Positions 48,244-57,958 of a stretch of 64,000 nt of DNA are shown piece after piece (position 1 is the first letter of the stretch; the number at the start of each line of letters is the position of its first letter). Source of the stretch: Prochlorococcus sp. AG-409-B05 (GTDB lineage: Bacteria; Cyanobacteriota; Cyanobacteriia; PCC-6307; Cyanobiaceae). The position numbers and the translations under genes were made by a program. The notes under the pieces are model-generated. The model saw only the letters and a list, made by a program, of their open reading frames with translations, made no database searches and was not told the DNA's origin. The stretch covers positions 1-64,000 of the forward strand of contig QCJK01000006.1 of assembly GCA_003216075.1 (NCBI GenBank), written 5' to 3'.

Positions 48244-48840
48244 ATGCTTTTAGTTATTGATAACTACGACAGCTTTACTTTCAATCTTGTTCAGTATCTG
48301 GGAGAGCTTGCTCCTAATTATCCTGTTGCTGAAAATGTATTGGTTAAGAGAAATGATGCAATTTCTATTAGTGAAATCCAATCCCTTAAGCCTGACGCGA
48401 TAGTTGTGTCTCCTGGACCTGGAAATCCAGATCAATCTGGCATATGCCTTGATGTATTGGTCATGCTTGCTCCTGACACTCCTATTCTTGGGGTGTGTTT
48501 AGGACATCAAGCGTTAGCACAGGCTTATGGGGCCAAGATTGTTAAAGCCAACCAATTAATGCATGGAAAGACTTCACCCGTTATTCATCGAGGAGAGGGA
48601 GTGTTTCAGGATTTACCTAATCCACTTGTTGCGACTAGGTATCACAGCCTCATTGTTGAAAGGGAAAGTTTGCCTGATTGCTTAGAGGTAACTGCTTGGT
48701 TAGAAGATTTGACAATCATGGGAATTAGACATCGTAATTACCCTTTGTTGCAAGGAGTTCAGTTCCATCCTGAGAGTGTTTTAACGGAATCAGGTCATCA
48801 ATTGCTCAGCAACTTTTTGAAATCGACTCAACAAAGTTGA
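48244..48840 (+). CDS. trpG: Anthranilate/aminodeoxychorismate synthase glutaminase component
   Basis: A class I glutamine amidotransferase, 198 aa. The catalytic triad is visible: Cys in [10 protein letters not shown], His and Glu in [27 protein letters not shown] is the typical N-terminus. Such proteins serve TrpE or PabB, often both, and neither partner is adjacent, so trpG or pabA are both possible. Confidence 0.92.
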   Translation: MLLVIDNYDSFTFNLVQYLGELAPNYPVAENVLVKRNDAISISEIQSLKPDAIVVSPGPGNPDQSGICLDVLVMLAPDTPILGVCLGHQALAQAYGAKIVKANQLMHGKTSPVIHRGEGVFQDLPNPLVATRYHSLIVERESLPDCLEVTAWLEDLTIMGIRHRNYPLLQGVQFHPESVLTESGHQLLSNFLKSTQQS

Positions 48841-48871
48841 AAGCGCTGCTAATTTTCTTTATTGAAGGTTT

Positions 48872-49615
48872 ATGTTCATGCCATTCCACTTTTATATTTT
48901 CAACGGCTGGCGGCTACTCTTGTTCGCTACCTTTGGTGTATTGCTGGGTTGTACCGGGCAAACCAATTTTGGTGGCGTTCAAATAACCAGTTATGGAAAT
49001 AGGTCTTTATTAATTAGAGGGGAAGGGAAATCTGTTCTTTTAAATCCTTATAAGGCTGTTGGATGTGCGGCTCGCCTTAAAGAGCCGAAAGTACGAGCTG
49101 ATGTAATTCTTGCTAGTTCTGAACTAGCAGATGAGGGAGCAAAGGTTGCTAAAGGAATCTTTTTTGCTCAGCCAGGTTCATATCGAGTAGGGCAATTAGC
49201 CATAGAAGGATTCTCAGTGCCTCATGATCGTTTTGGTGGCAGGCGTTATGGCCAAGGCACTGTTTGGCAGTGGGATCAGGGAGGTTTACGCTTTGCACAT
49301 CTTGGAGGGGTTGCAGCTCCTCTAAAGAGAGAAGACAAAATTTTGTTGGGGCGTCCAGATGTATTAGTTATTGCTGTCGGTGGAGGTAGTAAAGTTTATG
49401 ATGGTGTTGAGGCGGCAGAGTTGGTTAAAGATTTGAATCCTCGACGTGTTATTCCAGTGCAATATGTGAGGGGTATTAAGCCTGACAATTGTGATCAATC
49501 AGGAATTCAACCATTTTTAGATGCCGTGCCAGGTGTAAAAGTCAAGAAAGTAGGTCGAAAATATTTTTTACCTTCTAAGCTCTCTGATCAAACTATTATA
49601 AATCTTATGGAATAA
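48872..49615 (+). CDS. MBL-fold lipoprotein with degenerate metal site
   Basis: A 247-aa protein with a lipoprotein signal: hydrophobic segment then LLGC with Cys27. The body follows the UPF0173/Lactamase_B_3 pattern (ITSYGNRSLLIRG, SVLLNPYKAVGC, VLVIAVGG, RRVIPVQYVRG). The metal ligands normally in THxHxDH are replaced by ASSELADEG (81-89), so catalytic activity is doubtful. ATG 48872 is preceded by GAAGG; ATG 48878 is an alternative. It follows trpG by 31 bases and overlaps the convergent aminotransferase by 11 bases. Confidence 0.75.
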   Translation: MFMPFHFYIFNGWRLLLFATFGVLLGCTGQTNFGGVQITSYGNRSLLIRGEGKSVLLNPYKAVGCAARLKEPKVRADVILASSELADEGAKVAKGIFFAQPGSYRVGQLAIEGFSVPHDRFGGRRYGQGTVWQWDQGGLRFAHLGGVAAPLKREDKILLGRPDVLVIAVGGGSKVYDGVEAAELVKDLNPRRVIPVQYVRGIKPDNCDQSGIQPFLDAVPGVKVKKVGRKYFLPSKLSDQTIINLME

Positions 49616-50735
49616 AAGAATTATTATCATGCTTTGTGAATGCATTCCAAAATAGTTTCATTTGTGATTGGATACCAATACTTACCCTGATTGAACCATC
49701 AATAAGATCTTTCCCCTTCATATTCCTTACAAGAATGCCTTCTTTCTTAAGTGAAAATTCAATATATTCTGACTTATGGTTAGGCCAGATTAGAAAATAG
49801 TTTCCACTTTCAATATGGTGCTTTACATTATTAGTCAGTAGTTTTCTTTTGATCCATTCCCGAGCTTGAAGTATTTCTTGGACATAATTATCTACATAAG
49901 TTTGATCTTTAAGTGCGGCAAATGCTGCTGTAACTGCAAAACTATTAATATCGTAAGGACCTTTAAGTCGACTTATACGAGATATGACTTCATGATGTCC
50001 AATCGCAAACCCTATCCGTAAGCCTGCGAGACCGGCAGTTTTAGATAAAGATCTAAGGACTAAAAGATTTGTGGTTGCATTGAAATTAATTTTGGATAAA
50101 ACACTTTCGCCTAAAAAAGCTTCGTACAGTTCATCTATTACAAATAAGGTATTTGGTGCTATTGCTGCTAACTCAAGAATCTTTTCAGGGTCAAGTTGTG
50201 TACCAGTGGGATTATTGGGATTACATATCAACACCAACTTGGGATTTTTGTCTATCAGAGTCTTTTGGATTTCCGTAAGAGGGAATTGAAACTTCTCGCC
50301 TACATAAGGTATTGAAAGTATTTTCATGCCTTGCATTTGTGCACATGGAGTGTAATAACCGAAAGTTGGGGTAGTAGTAAGAAGGTAGTCGCCTCTGTCA
50401 CCGTAGGCATGGAAGGTCGCATGAATGGCTGCATCGACTCCATTGAAGACTTCTATTTGCGAGGTGGTTAGTGGAATCGAGATTTTTTGCTTGTTTAGAC
50501 TGTTCGCTATTGCTTCTCTAAGGCCAGTGTATTCAGGGTAAATTGAGATATGATTTTGTGGAATATTTCTTAGGGCTTTTTGCACGAGTGGACTTGGTCC
50601 TAAAGTATTTTCATTAAAGTCAAGACGTAGCAATTTTCGCCTACCTTCTAGGGGGGCTGTATAGGTTTGCATTTCTTCTACTTCTTTCCTCGCTAGTGGA
50701 CCACTCCAAGATGGAGAATTTTGGCTTGTTTGCAT
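49605..50735 (-). CDS. hisC: Histidinol-phosphate/aromatic aminotransferase (HisC family)
   Basis: A fold-type I PLP aminotransferase, 376 aa, that probably makes histidinol phosphate from imidazole-acetol phosphate. The PLP lysine lies in LRSLSKTAGLAGLRIGFA; LDFNENTLGPSP, CNPNNPTGTQLD and VIDELYEAF are typical. The start ATG 50735 overlaps the argS stop (TAATG); a frame further upstream runs inside argS. Other aromatic or cobalamin-pathway aminotransferases of this family cannot be excluded. Confidence 0.88.
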   Translation of the reverse strand: MQTSQNSPSWSGPLARKEVEEMQTYTAPLEGRRKLLRLDFNENTLGPSPLVQKALRNIPQNHISIYPEYTGLREAIANSLNKQKISIPLTTSQIEVFNGVDAAIHATFHAYGDRGDYLLTTTPTFGYYTPCAQMQGMKILSIPYVGEKFQFPLTEIQKTLIDKNPKLVLICNPNNPTGTQLDPEKILELAAIAPNTLFVIDELYEAFLGESVLSKINFNATTNLLVLRSLSKTAGLAGLRIGFAIGHHEVISRISRLKGPYDINSFAVTAAFAALKDQTYVDNYVQEILQAREWIKRKLLTNNVKHHIESGNYFLIWPNHKSEYIEFSLKKEGILVRNMKGKDLIDGSIRVSIGIQSQMKLFWNAFTKHDNNSFIP

Positions 50736-52549
50736 TACATTCTCTCCAATGTAGGTATTCCTAATAAATTCATTCCTAATTTTAGAGTTTCTGCGGTCAG
50801 AAGACAGAGCGCTAGACGGCAATTTTTATATTGACTTTCTGCTTTCAAAATAGGTAATTGCTCGTAGAAACGATTAAATACTTGACTGACTTCAAATAGA
50901 TAACTGCAAAGACGATTAGGTAGTAATTCTTCTTCGACCTCTACGATAACTTCGTCTAGCTTGAGTAATTCTCTTATAAGATTCCATTCTTGACTTTCAG
51001 TAAATTGGAGCTCATTCAATTCAATATTTATATCTCCTCCTTTGCGAATTATTCCGGCTATACGTACTAATGCATATAGGAGATATGGCGCGGTATTCCC
51101 TTGAAGCGCAAGCATTTTCTCGAAACTAAATTGATAATTACTCACTCTATTTTGGCTTAGATCAGCGTATTTCACTGCTGCAATACCTATTGTTGTTGCA
51201 ACATGGTCAATGAAGACTTCATCCTCTTTACGATTTTCTTCTTGAAGACGACTGCGGAGGTTAGCCTTTGCTTTGATAACCGCTTCGTCTAGTAGATCAC
51301 GAAGGCGGACCGTTTCACCTGACCGAGTTTTAAGCTTTTTGCCATCTTCGCCTTGTACAAGTCCGAAGGGCACGTGTTCGATTTGAGCACCGGTTGGTAT
51401 CCAATTCGCTCGTTTGGCAATTTGAAAAACAGCTGCAAAATGGTTGGCTTGTCCTGCATCGGTCACGTAAATAACTCGACATGCACCATCACCGTTTGGT
51501 GGCTTATTAAATCTGTATCTGATGGCCGCCAGGTCTGTTGTTGCATAATTGAAGCCTCCATCACTTTTTTGGACAATAACTGGTAGAGGTTGACCGTTTT
51601 TCCCTTTGATATCTTCAAGGAAAATACATTTGGCCCCATCATCAACGACTAGTAATCCTGATGAGTCAAGATCAACTATCACTTTTTCTAAATAGGGGTT
51701 ATAGAATGATTCGCCTCGTTCCGTGAGCTTAATATCAAGCCGCTCGTATATTTTTTGGAATTCTTTTCTGGATTGCTCACACAATAATTCCCAGGCTTGT
51801 TTTGCTATTGGGTCACCATTTTGTAATTTGACTACTTCTTGACGGGAAGCCATTTGAAACTCTTCATCTTCATCAAAACGTTTTTTTGATTTGCGATAGA
51901 AAGTCACTAGATCACCAATATTGACGACATTGGCTTGTTTTAAAGCTTGTGGTGCTTCTTCTTTGAGCTGGGTGATTAGCATTCCAAATTGAGTTCCCCA
52001 GTCTCCAATGTGATTGAGGCGGAGAACTGAGTGGCCACGGAACTCCAATATTCTTGCTATTGAATCGCCAATGATTGTGGAACGAAGGTGTCCGACATGC
52101 ATTTCTTTGGCAATGTTAGGACTTGAAAAGTCAATGATAATGGGCTCAGCAGAAGGTTGGTTTTTTGCGCAGTTTTTAAATAAGGGGACTCCAAGTCGTT
52201 CATCTTTAAGGCGTTGGCGAATTTCTTCAACTAGACATTGAGGCTGAATGGTCAGATTGATAAATCCAGGGCCTGCGATCTCGGGAGACTTACAAAGGCT
52301 TAAGAAGTCTTGGTTTTGTTTTAGTTGCTTAACGATTTCACAGGCGATGAGACGAGGTGGTTTTTTAAGGGTTTTAGCTAATGAGAGAGCTCCATTAACT
52401 TGTAGGTCTCCGAATTCGGGTTTGCTAGCCGATACAAGCTGAGGATCAACAGGGAAGCCTGTGACCTTTGCTATTGCAACAATTTCCGGGAAAGCTTGTT
52501 CTAGAGCATCTTCTAGATGCTTTTTTAAAGTTTGGGTAAGGTTGAGCAT
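50735..52549 (-). CDS. argS: Arginyl-tRNA synthetase
   Basis: A class I synthetase, 604 aa. The HIGH motif appears as [11 protein letters not shown] and the KMSKS-like region as [14 protein letters not shown]. The N-terminal Add-1 domain and the C-terminal anticodon-binding domain ([20 protein letters not shown], quoted in part) are present. It lies between nadC and hisC, coupled to the latter. Confidence 0.97.
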   Translation of the reverse strand: MLNLTQTLKKHLEDALEQAFPEIVAIAKVTGFPVDPQLVSASKPEFGDLQVNGALSLAKTLKKPPRLIACEIVKQLKQNQDFLSLCKSPEIAGPGFINLTIQPQCLVEEIRQRLKDERLGVPLFKNCAKNQPSAEPIIIDFSSPNIAKEMHVGHLRSTIIGDSIARILEFRGHSVLRLNHIGDWGTQFGMLITQLKEEAPQALKQANVVNIGDLVTFYRKSKKRFDEDEEFQMASRQEVVKLQNGDPIAKQAWELLCEQSRKEFQKIYERLDIKLTERGESFYNPYLEKVIVDLDSSGLLVVDDGAKCIFLEDIKGKNGQPLPVIVQKSDGGFNYATTDLAAIRYRFNKPPNGDGACRVIYVTDAGQANHFAAVFQIAKRANWIPTGAQIEHVPFGLVQGEDGKKLKTRSGETVRLRDLLDEAVIKAKANLRSRLQEENRKEDEVFIDHVATTIGIAAVKYADLSQNRVSNYQFSFEKMLALQGNTAPYLLYALVRIAGIIRKGGDINIELNELQFTESQEWNLIRELLKLDEVIVEVEEELLPNRLCSYLFEVSQVFNRFYEQLPILKAESQYKNCRLALCLLTAETLKLGMNLLGIPTLERM

Positions 52550-52625
52550 GACTGGCTAATCGACTGGTTATTGATCAAACAAGTTTTGATGACTGTTGGT
52601 GGATGTGTTGTGCTGTATTCATGAG

Positions 52626-53492
52626 TCATTCATAACGCATGCTGAAGTCAATCCATGAACTTTTGGTGATAGGCGCACTACTTGAGATTAAGTCAATACC
52701 TGTTGAGGCATAGGCTTTTAAATTACTAGGGTCGACTCCAGAAACTTCGATGACAATTTGATTACAGTTTTTTTCTTGCTTACGAAGCGCTGCCAAATTT
52801 CGTAACTTTGGGACAAGCTTCAAAACTTCTTCTGGGGGAAGTTCATCAAGTAGAACGCCGTCAGCTCCTCCGATTACAGCTTGCTCTGCTTGTGTCGCAG
52901 TTTCAGCTTCAACGATGATTTTTGCCGGCCAGGGACTATTGCTTTTGATTTTATGGATTCCAGCTGATATATCGCCATCCAACCAGGCAATGTGATTCTC
53001 TTTGAGCATGGCTGCATCATCAAGTCCTTGACGGTGATTAATGCCTCCCCCACATCGGGTAGCATATTTTTCAAGTACACGTAGACCTGGTGTTGTTTTA
53101 CGTGTGTCAGCTAGTTGAACTTGGAAGTTTTTCAGCTCTGCTACAAGCTTGGAAGTTGTGGTCGCAATACCTGAAAGATGCATTGCGACATTTAATGCAG
53201 TACGTTCACCCGCCAAAAGAGAACGGGCACGTCCTTGAAGCTTCAAGAGTTTTTGACCAGTGGTGAAGCCTTCTCCGTCATTGACTAATAGTTGCAGTTC
53301 TATGTTTTGATCTATGCGTTTGAATAAGTGCTCCACTACTAATCCACCACAAAAAATACCCTTTTGCTTGGCAATCCAATGAGCTTGGACAATGTCGTTT
53401 TGAATTGCTATTGCGGACAGATCACCTCGCCCTAAATCCTCATCAAGCCAGGCGTCAATGAGATGATTAAGTGATGGTGTAAGTAGATCCAA
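52626..53492 (-). CDS. nadC: Nicotinate-nucleotide pyrophosphorylase (quinolinate phosphoribosyltransferase)
   Basis: NadC converts quinolinate and PRPP to nicotinate mononucleotide in NAD synthesis. The N-terminal EDLGRGDLSA, LAGERTALNVAMHLSGIAT, DTRKTTPGLRVLEKYATRCGGGINHR (in part) and ENHI motifs are present, and VDGVLLDELPPEE in the C-terminal barrel. Length 288 aa. The start is TTG 53492. It stands between argS and mnmE on the same strand with short gaps. Confidence 0.93.
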   Translation of the reverse strand: MDLLTPSLNHLIDAWLDEDLGRGDLSAIAIQNDIVQAHWIAKQKGIFCGGLVVEHLFKRIDQNIELQLLVNDGEGFTTGQKLLKLQGRARSLLAGERTALNVAMHLSGIATTTSKLVAELKNFQVQLADTRKTTPGLRVLEKYATRCGGGINHRQGLDDAAMLKENHIAWLDGDISAGIHKIKSNSPWPAKIIVEAETATQAEQAVIGGADGVLLDELPPEEVLKLVPKLRNLAALRKQEKNCNQIVIEVSGVDPSNLKAYASTGIDLISSSAPITKSSWIDFSMRYE

Positions 53493-53562
53493 GATTAAGT
53501 AGGTGAAGAGTTAGCGATAGAAGAGCCGATTGACCCAAGGTTTTCTTGGGAAAACAATCCTT

Positions 53563-54948
53563 CTATTTGCCGATACAAAACTGCGAAAAGATTCTATCCA
53601 GAACAGCTTCAGTTACTTCTTCTCCTGTGACTTCTCCTAAATAGTGAATTGCTTGTCTCAAGTCAATAGTCCAAAAATCCCATGGCAATTTCTGATCTGC
53701 TGCTCCTTGCATATGTATTAATGCTTGTTCGGCTTTTTCAGCAAGATCTCTTTGTCTTTCATTTAACGCAATGATTACACTTTGTACTCCGCTAGATCCG
53801 CATTTCTTTAAAATCATTTCAATTAGTGCCTGCTCGCCTTGACCAGTATGAGCGCTAAATTTTATACAATTACTTACCATTTTCTTTCTGGAATTAATGT
53901 TTAATTGACTAGCAATATCAACTTTATTTCCTACAATAATTCTTGGAGATTCTTCCGGTATGGTAGACAATAGTAACTCGTCATTCTCTGTCCATCCTTG
54001 ATTTATATCAAAAACAAAAATAATGACATCGGCCCCACATAATACTTTCTTTGTCCTAATAATACCAAGTTTTTCGATTTCATTATCTGTAGTTCTTATT
54101 CCGGCAGTGTCGATCAATTTGATGGGTACGCCTTCCAGGACCACTTCACTCTCCAGAAGATCTCTTGTTGTCCCTGGGATATTTGTAACGATAGCTCTAT
54201 TACTCCGACTGAGAAGGTTAAGCATGGAACTTTTTCCAACATTCGTCCGACCAATAATTGCTACATTTAATCCGTTTCGGAGGCACTGACTCCTCTTAGA
54301 GTCGGCTATTAAATTATTTAGTTTATGTCGAACATCCTTGATACTATTTAATAGCTTCCTCCCGTCTAGTGGTGGCAATTCATCCTCAAAATCTACTCTT
54401 GCTTCAAGCTCACTGAGTTGATTCAAGAGTATCTCTCTAAGTGAAGAAATGCGATTTTGAATTCCTCCATCCATGCCCGTGATTGCCAGTTGGGCTGCTT
54501 GGCGACTTTTGGCGGCTATAAGATCATTTATCGCTTCTGCTTGGGTGAGATTTAGTCGGCCATTCAGAACGGCGCGTTGACTGAACTCACCGGGTAATGC
54601 TCGCCTTATAGCGGGATGGGCAAGAACTCTTTCAAATACTTGTTGCACAACAATTAAGCCACCATGACAGTGAATTTCCACTACATCTTCTCCGGTGAAA
54701 CTGCGTGGTGCTTCCATGAGTAGGGCTAAAACTTCATCAATTCTTTTACCTTTTCTTTCGTCACGGATATACCCATAAATGACACTATGAGTTTTCCAAA
54801 GTTGTCTCCCTGGTGTCGAAACCAAGGTTTGACCAACTTCTTTAGCTGAAGGACCTGAGATTCTTATAACAGCAATGCCACCATGACCTGCTGCTACAGC
54901 GGTTGCAATTGCTGCAATTGTCTCACTTGTATGGGTGTCTAAGGTCAT
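53563..54948 (-). CDS. mnmE: tRNA modification GTPase MnmE (TrmE)
   Basis: MnmE with MnmG modifies uridine-34 of several tRNAs. The folate-binding N-domain (ETIAAIATAVAAGHGGIAVIRISG, in part), GTPase motifs GRTNVGKSS, DTAGIR and NKVD, and the C-terminal FCIGK catalytic cysteine are present. Length 461 aa is normal. It is divergent from the DUF2062 gene. Confidence 0.97.
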   Translation of the reverse strand: MTLDTHTSETIAAIATAVAAGHGGIAVIRISGPSAKEVGQTLVSTPGRQLWKTHSVIYGYIRDERKGKRIDEVLALLMEAPRSFTGEDVVEIHCHGGLIVVQQVFERVLAHPAIRRALPGEFSQRAVLNGRLNLTQAEAINDLIAAKSRQAAQLAITGMDGGIQNRISSLREILLNQLSELEARVDFEDELPPLDGRKLLNSIKDVRHKLNNLIADSKRSQCLRNGLNVAIIGRTNVGKSSMLNLLSRSNRAIVTNIPGTTRDLLESEVVLEGVPIKLIDTAGIRTTDNEIEKLGIIRTKKVLCGADVIIFVFDINQGWTENDELLLSTIPEESPRIIVGNKVDIASQLNINSRKKMVSNCIKFSAHTGQGEQALIEMILKKCGSSGVQSVIIALNERQRDLAEKAEQALIHMQGAADQKLPWDFWTIDLRQAIHYLGEVTGEEVTEAVLDRIFSQFCIGK

Positions 54949-55005
54949 TTATGCGCAATAATTGAACTTTTCGTACGATCCGACTCATCTGTAAGACCTG
55001 ACCAT

Positions 55006-55011
55006 AGGAGG
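55006..55011 (+). promoter_or_regulatory. Shine-Dalgarno AGGAGG selecting the DUF2062 start
   Basis: A perfect AGGAGG lies 7 bases before ATG 55019 and only one base before ATG 55013, favouring 55019. Strong Shine-Dalgarno sites are rare in this window. Confidence 0.7.
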
Positions 55012-55018
55012 CATGCCA

Positions 55019-55498
55019 ATGTCCCCACGTTCACACTCATTGATTTTCCGATTTCGTAGAGCGTTGCTTTGGTTGTGGCAGCAGGAAGGAACCCCAGGTC
55101 AACGTGCCAGAGGGTTTGCAGTAGGTGTTTTTTGTGGTTGCTTTCCATTATTTGGCTTACAGACATTGTTAGGAATCATTCTTGCAAGCTTATGTCGCGG
55201 GAATCGTTTGCTTGCAGCCATGGGGACTTGGATTAGCAATCCAATTACATATGTACCACTTTATTGGGCGAACTATCAAATAGGTTGTTTCCTTTTAGGG
55301 CAAAGTTTAAACTTCGAAGAGGTTAATGAACTCACAGTTTCATCGATATGGAATCAAGGTTGGATATTTAGCAATCGTTTGTTAGTAGGGTGCACTTTTG
55401 TTGGAGGAATATTAGGTTTAATCGCAGGATTAACAATCTATAGCTTACTGACTAATCAATTTATCATTAGAAAATATCGAGAAAAACATTTTAATTAA
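55019..55498 (+). CDS. DUF2062-family membrane protein
   Basis: A 159-aa protein with about three hydrophobic segments. It shows the DUF2062 pattern: GTPGQRARGFAVGVFCGCFPLFGLQT, GTWISNPITYVPLYWANYQIG (in part) and a final helix. The function is unknown; membrane location is likely. ATG 55019 is selected by AGGAGG seven bases upstream. It stands between divergent mnmE and convergent relA. Confidence 0.8.
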   Translation: MSPRSHSLIFRFRRALLWLWQQEGTPGQRARGFAVGVFCGCFPLFGLQTLLGIILASLCRGNRLLAAMGTWISNPITYVPLYWANYQIGCFLLGQSLNFEEVNELTVSSIWNQGWIFSNRLLVGCTFVGGILGLIAGLTIYSLLTNQFIIRKYREKHFN

Positions 55499-55573
55499 TC
55501 TCATCTAACCTAATTATTATCAAGTTGTTAGCCTACTTTTTAGATGATTAATTGTTGAAACATCTCATACTCA

Positions 55574-57925
55574 TTAACCTAGCCCTATGCGAGCAATATC
55601 TAGTACGTCTGCCATGGATCGAATTTGATCCATGGTTTTGAAGAGTTGCTTAGCACTAGCTAGTTCTACTTTTAGATCAATACAGGCAGGTTTGCAATAA
55701 GCAGTTTTTACACGAGCATCACTTACATTAATGTGATTATCTGATAACTTCATAAGTATATCTTTGAGAATTCCTACTCGATCAATTACTTCAATCCTTA
55801 ATTGCACCGGGAATCTTTCTTCATTCATAAATGAACTTTGATTCCAATGTACTGGCAACTTTCTTTCGCTAGGTGTTGATGTCACATTTGCACAATCGTG
55901 GCGATGGATTGTTATCCCATGATTGCCCAAAGCAACTGTGCCTAGGATTGCTTCGCCCGGGAGCGGACTGCAACATCCACCCAGTCTGTAATCAAGGCCT
56001 TCTACACCAATGATTGGTACTCCATGAAAGGTACTGGCTTTGGCTGGTGGAGTTTCGCCTTTGGTTGTGATTTGTTTAGCTACTTCTATATTGTCTATTG
56101 TTTGTTGAATGCCGATATTTTGTAGATGAATTTCTTCACGTAGTCGATTAAGGACTTGTTGTATCGTTAGAGCTCCAAACCCAAGCGAGGCCAATAGGTC
56201 TTCTGTTGATTGCATGTTGCAACGTTCAGCAACCTTTTGGATCGCCTCACTTTTTAGTAATGCATCAAAACCATTGCGACCGACCTCACGTTCAAGAAGC
56301 TCTTTGCCTCTTTGCACAGTTTCATCACGGTGACTCCTTTTGTACCATTGGCGAATACGATTTCGAGCTGTAGGTGTTGCTACAAAATTGAGCCAATCTA
56401 AGCTTGGATGAGCGGTGCGACTGGTAAGGATTTGGACAAAATCTCCATTGTTAAGTGGTGTTGCCAGTGGACATAGGCGATCGTTGATTCGTGTCCCATG
56501 GCAATGATTGCCAATTTCAGAGTGTATACGATAAGCAAAGTCAACAGCTGTTGACCCTTTGCGTAGCCCTACGACATCTCCTTTGGGTGTAAAAACAAAT
56601 ACCTCTTCATCAAAAAGATCTTCTTTGATCGATGCCAGGTAGTCATTATGATCATCATTGCCACCTTCCTGTTGCCATTCAACTAGTTGTCGCAACCAAT
56701 TGAATTTATCGGCATCGCCAGCGGCAGGTGATCCACCCTCTTTATATTTCCAATGAGCAGCAATCCCAAATTCTGCCACTCGATGCATTTCTGGAGTTCT
56801 AATTTGTACTTCGATTGGGCGATGTTTTCCAATAACAGCAGTGTGTAGGGACTGATATCCATTTGGCTTTGGGAGACCGATGTAATCTTTAAAGCGGCCA
56901 GGGATTGGTCTGAATGTGTCGTGGACCACGGCTAGAGTTCTGTAACAAGTTTCAACGCTGGGTGCAACTATTCGTAGCGCTGCCACATCGAAGATTTCGT
57001 GAAAGGCTTTTTGTTGTCGTTGCATCTTGCTCCAGATGCCGAATAGATGTTTTGGCCTTCCGCTGACTTCACAGCTATCAAGACCTACCGAAAGAAGTTT
57101 GTCCCTAAGTAGTTGTACTGTGTCAGCTAGACGCTCTTCTCTCTCGCTACGTTTAGTAGCGACTTGCTCTTGGATTTCTCTATATGCATCTGGTTCAAGC
57201 AGTTTGAAAGCTAAATCTTCAAGTTCCCATTTGAAACGACCAATTCCAAGACGATTGGCTAGTGGGGCATAGATTTCACGAGTTTCGCGCGCGATTCTTT
57301 GTTGTTTCTCAGATTGAAGAGAATTGATCGTACGCATGTTGTGAAGTCTGTCTGCAAGTTTCACTAAAACCACTCGTATATCACTAGCCATGGCAAGAAA
57401 CATTTTGCGTAAGTTTTCTGCTTGTGCTTCTGTCCTATTCGTAAAATGAATGCCGCCCAATTTTGTAACACCTTCAACTAATTCTTTGACTTCACGTCCA
57501 AAATAATCTTCTAATTGTTCAGGGGTAACATTTGTATCTTCCACTACATCGTGTAGAAAACCTGCTGCAATAACGCTTGCACTAGCACCTATATCACGTA
57601 AAAGATCAGCAACTGCCACTGGATGAACGATGTATGGTTCTCCACTGGCTCGAAATTGCCCTTCGTGTAGTTGAAAAGCCAAGTCAAAAGCTGCAGCAAG
57701 TAAAGCTTCTGAATCAGTTGGACATGTTTGTCCTATCCCTGGAGGGATATGTTCAATGCAGTTGATCAACCATGACGGTAGAGGAATGCCATAGTCTTCA
57801 CTTGAATGTATTGGATTAGGCCTTAGGGGAGGTTCCCCAGGCACATTATTACCGCAGACCTGATTGGTCTGTGTTGAATTGCATGCAGTGGTGATGTCAA
57901 GCATCTGACCCAGCTGATATTCCAT
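55574..57925 (-). CDS. spoT: (p)ppGpp synthetase/hydrolase (RelA/SpoT family)
   Basis: A bifunctional stringent-response enzyme. Domains in order: HD hydrolase (HLHEGQFRASGEPYIVHPV region and HDVVEDT), synthetase (RFKDYIGLPKPNGYQSLHTAV), TGS (VFTPKGDVVGLRKGSTAVDFAY), a zinc-finger/helical region (CCSPLPGEAILG), and a C-terminal ACT domain (RVGILKDILMKLSD), quoted in part. Both catalytic domains look intact. In-frame starts exist at GTG 57946, ATG 57925 and ATG 57904; the N-terminus is variable, so the choice is uncertain. It is divergent from the ABC ATPase gene. Confidence 0.93.
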   Translation of the reverse strand: MEYQLGQMLDITTACNSTQTNQVCGNNVPGEPPLRPNPIHSSEDYGIPLPSWLINCIEHIPPGIGQTCPTDSEALLAAAFDLAFQLHEGQFRASGEPYIVHPVAVADLLRDIGASASVIAAGFLHDVVEDTNVTPEQLEDYFGREVKELVEGVTKLGGIHFTNRTEAQAENLRKMFLAMASDIRVVLVKLADRLHNMRTINSLQSEKQQRIARETREIYAPLANRLGIGRFKWELEDLAFKLLEPDAYREIQEQVATKRSEREERLADTVQLLRDKLLSVGLDSCEVSGRPKHLFGIWSKMQRQQKAFHEIFDVAALRIVAPSVETCYRTLAVVHDTFRPIPGRFKDYIGLPKPNGYQSLHTAVIGKHRPIEVQIRTPEMHRVAEFGIAAHWKYKEGGSPAAGDADKFNWLRQLVEWQQEGGNDDHNDYLASIKEDLFDEEVFVFTPKGDVVGLRKGSTAVDFAYRIHSEIGNHCHGTRINDRLCPLATPLNNGDFVQILTSRTAHPSLDWLNFVATPTARNRIRQWYKRSHRDETVQRGKELLEREVGRNGFDALLKSEAIQKVAERCNMQSTEDLLASLGFGALTIQQVLNRLREEIHLQNIGIQQTIDNIEVAKQITTKGETPPAKASTFHGVPIIGVEGLDYRLGGCCSPLPGEAILGTVALGNHGITIHRHDCANVTSTPSERKLPVHWNQSSFMNEERFPVQLRIEVIDRVGILKDILMKLSDNHINVSDARVKTAYCKPACIDLKVELASAKQLFKTMDQIRSMADVLDIARIGLG

Positions 57926-57958
57926 GCTATTCAGACTTATGAACACGTGCTACTTCTT

